Assembly: GCA_002365865.1 (NCBI GenBank)
Contig: DFAQ01000028.1
Span: forward strand, 673-6,736
Direction: 5' to 3'
DNA from: Pelotomaculum sp. UBA3102
GTDB lineage: Bacteria; Bacillota; Desulfotomaculia; Desulfotomaculales; Pelotomaculaceae
Length of the DNA: 6,064 nucleotides
How positions within the stretch are numbered: the stretch's first letter is position 1; every line of letters begins with the position of its first letter. The notes below the pieces were generated by a model. The model ran no database searches. It was not told the origin of the DNA and worked only from the letters and a program-made list of their open reading frames with translations. A program made the translations under genes and the position numbers. Positions 4,640 through 6,064 of this stretch are shown in pieces.

Positions 4640-6064
4640 CTAAAAACTCCCCAGTAATTCAATTTTTTTTACGTCATACCAGTTCGGACCTGCTTTTATA
4701 TCTACCACCAGCGGGACGTTAAGGACCAGCACGTTTTCCATACAACGTTTCACCAGTTCGGCGAGACGGTCTATTTCGTCCGCCGGAGAGTCAAAAATCA
4801 GCTCATCGTGAACCTGCAGGATCATTTTTGCCTTGAATCCGTGCTCGACCATTTCCCGCCGGATGTTGACCATGGCCAGCTTGATAACGTCGGCTGCGCT
4901 GCCCTGGATGGGAGTGTTCATGGCGGTACGCTCGCCGAAGTTACGTACCGTGCGGTTGGGGCTGAACAGGTCCGGCAGGTAGCGCCGCCGGTTTAAAAGC
5001 GTGGTGACATAACCTTTTTCTCTGGCTTCCCGCACCACCCGGTCAATGTATGTTTTTACCCCGGCATAACGGGCGAAATAATTGTCGATATAACGCCGTG
5101 CCTCGCTGCGGGTTACCTTGATGTCCTTGGACAGGCCGTAATCGCTCAGCCCGTAAACTATGCCGAAGTTTACGGCCTTGGCTTTGCCGCGCATCTCCCG
5201 TGTTACTTCTTCCGGGAGGACGCCGAAAACTTCCGCCGCCGTCCGGGTATGAATATCCTCCCCGTTCCTGAAGGCATTTATGAGCACCGGATCGCCGCTG
5301 ACATGGGCCAGGATGCGCAGTTCGATCTGGGAATAATCCGCGGACAGCAGCAAGTGTTCTTTGCTGCGGGGAATAAAAACTTTCCTGATCAGGCGCCCGA
5401 ATTCCAGGCGTATTGGTATGTTCTGTAGATTAGGCTCTGCGCTGGAAAGCCTGCCGGTGGCTGTGACCGTCTGATGAAAAGTGGTGTGCAGCCGCCCGGT
5501 GCCGGGGTTGATCAGTGCTGCCAACCCGTCGGTATAAGTGGATTTAAGCTTCATAAACTGGCGGTATTCAAGAATTTTGGCCGCTATTTCGTGAGCGGCG
5601 GCCAGTTCATCCAGTACTGCAGCATCGGTGGAGTAACCGGTCTTGGTTTTTTTAATTACGGGTAATTTCAATTCTTCGAACAGGATCTTACCCAGTTGTT
5701 TGGGGGAGTTGATATTGAATTCCTGCCCCGCCAGCCGGTAAATTTCACCGGCCAGGTTTTCAATCGAGCGGCCCAGTTGCAAGGACATGGCTTCCAGCTG
5801 ATTTTTGTCCACTGCCACGCCTTCCGTTTCCATGTCTGCCAGGACCTGGACCAGGGGTAGCTCTACATCGTAAAAAAGCCGGTCCTGCTCAAAAAGCTTC
5901 AGTTTTTCATCGAGCAGCCGGGAGAGTTGCATAATGCAGTGGGCCTTGGCGGGAAGTTCTTCTTTACCCCCGGGCAGCACCGCTCCCAAGTGTTCCAGAC
6001 AAATATCTTTAAGCTCCCGGTTAGGGGAGGCCGGGTTAAGCAGGTAGGCGGCAATCATGGTATC
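4640..6064 (-). CDS. polA: DNA polymerase I, C-terminal part (truncated by window edge)
   Basis: This family A polymerase fills gaps in repair and replaces Okazaki primers. The frame is open through the right edge and reads Asp-Thr before the Met at 6058, matching the usual DTM-AAYLLNP sequence, so that Met is internal. The missing part holds the 5'-3' exonuclease domain and the beginning of the exonuclease-like domain. Counting Met(6058) as residue 1, motif A is DYSQIELR (241-248, catalytic Asp241), motif B runs from Arg290 through Lys294, Phe298 and Tyr302, and motif C is QVHDE (Asp418). TGRLSSAEPNLQNIP (201-215) is also canonical. Polymerase activity should be intact. In the remaining exonuclease-like domain the expected Tyr-x-x-x-Asp is absent (Glu34/Lys38 by my alignment), as in Bacillus PolI, so proofreading is probably lost. 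The protein ends with LLGSF, and its last codons contain the mutM ribosome binding site. Confidence 0.98.
   Translation of the reverse strand, partial: DTMIAAYLLNPASPNRELKDICLEHLGAVLPGGKEELPAKAHCIMQLSRLLDEKLKLFEQDRLFYDVELPLVQVLADMETEGVAVDKNQLEAMSLQLGRSIENLAGEIYRLAGQEFNINSPKQLGKILFEELKLPVIKKTKTGYSTDAAVLDELAAAHEIAAKILEYRQFMKLKSTYTDGLAALINPGTGRLHTTFHQTVTATGRLSSAEPNLQNIPIRLEFGRLIRKVFIPRSKEHLLLSADYSQIELRILAHVSGDPVLINAFRNGEDIHTRTAAEVFGVLPEEVTREMRGKAKAVNFGIVYGLSDYGLSKDIKVTRSEARRYIDNYFARYAGVKTYIDRVVREAREKGYVTTLLNRRRYLPDLFSPNRTVRNFGERTAMNTPIQGSAADVIKLAMVNIRREMVEHGFKAKMILQVHDELIFDSPADEIDRLAELVKRCMENVLVLNVPLVVDIKAGPNWYDVKKIELLGSF

Overview
This window looks like an ordinary chromosomal housekeeping region of an anaerobic, endospore-forming Firmicute, probably a clostridial relative of Pelotomaculum or Desulfotomaculum. 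That placement is inference. It rests on the gene order polA-mutM-ytaF-coaE, which matches the order known from Bacillus subtilis, on the sporulation-associated ytaF, on a Bacillus-type PolI with a dead proofreading domain, on the strong GGAGG-type ribosome binding sites, and on the frequent GTG and TTG starts. I see no insertion sequence, prophage, CRISPR array, tRNA or rRNA, and the composition is even throughout.

Layout. The left 1.7 kb (+ strand) carries a 5'-truncated gene for a putative metal-dependent hydrolase resembling zinc-dependent phospholipase C. A radical SAM protein of the YhcC/YtqA family (TIGR01212) follows 28 bases later. From about 1.8 kb to the right edge everything is on the - strand. 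In transcription order this is polA (its N-terminal part lies beyond the right edge), mutM (2-base gap), ytaF (91-base gap), coaE (31-base gap) and a small membrane-anchored lytic transglycosylase (32 bases or slightly more, depending on its start). The two blocks converge on a 77-base gap that holds a pentanucleotide tandem repeat and no convincing terminator.

How the genes relate. PolA and MutM are natural partners in base excision repair: MutM removes oxidised purines and PolI fills the gap. YtaF, CoaE and the transglycosylase act elsewhere (membrane/sporulation, coenzyme A synthesis, peptidoglycan) and share only the transcription unit. The mutM-ytaF gap is the one intergenic stretch with structure: a weak sigmaA-like promoter and a perfect 9-bp inverted repeat whose 3' arm covers the ytaF ribosome binding site.

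I found no undescribed system. The most interesting points are the possible hairpin control of ytaF, an EF-hand-like loop in YtaF, the tandem repeat abutting the transglycosylase stop codon, and the poorly characterised hydrolase/radical SAM pair.
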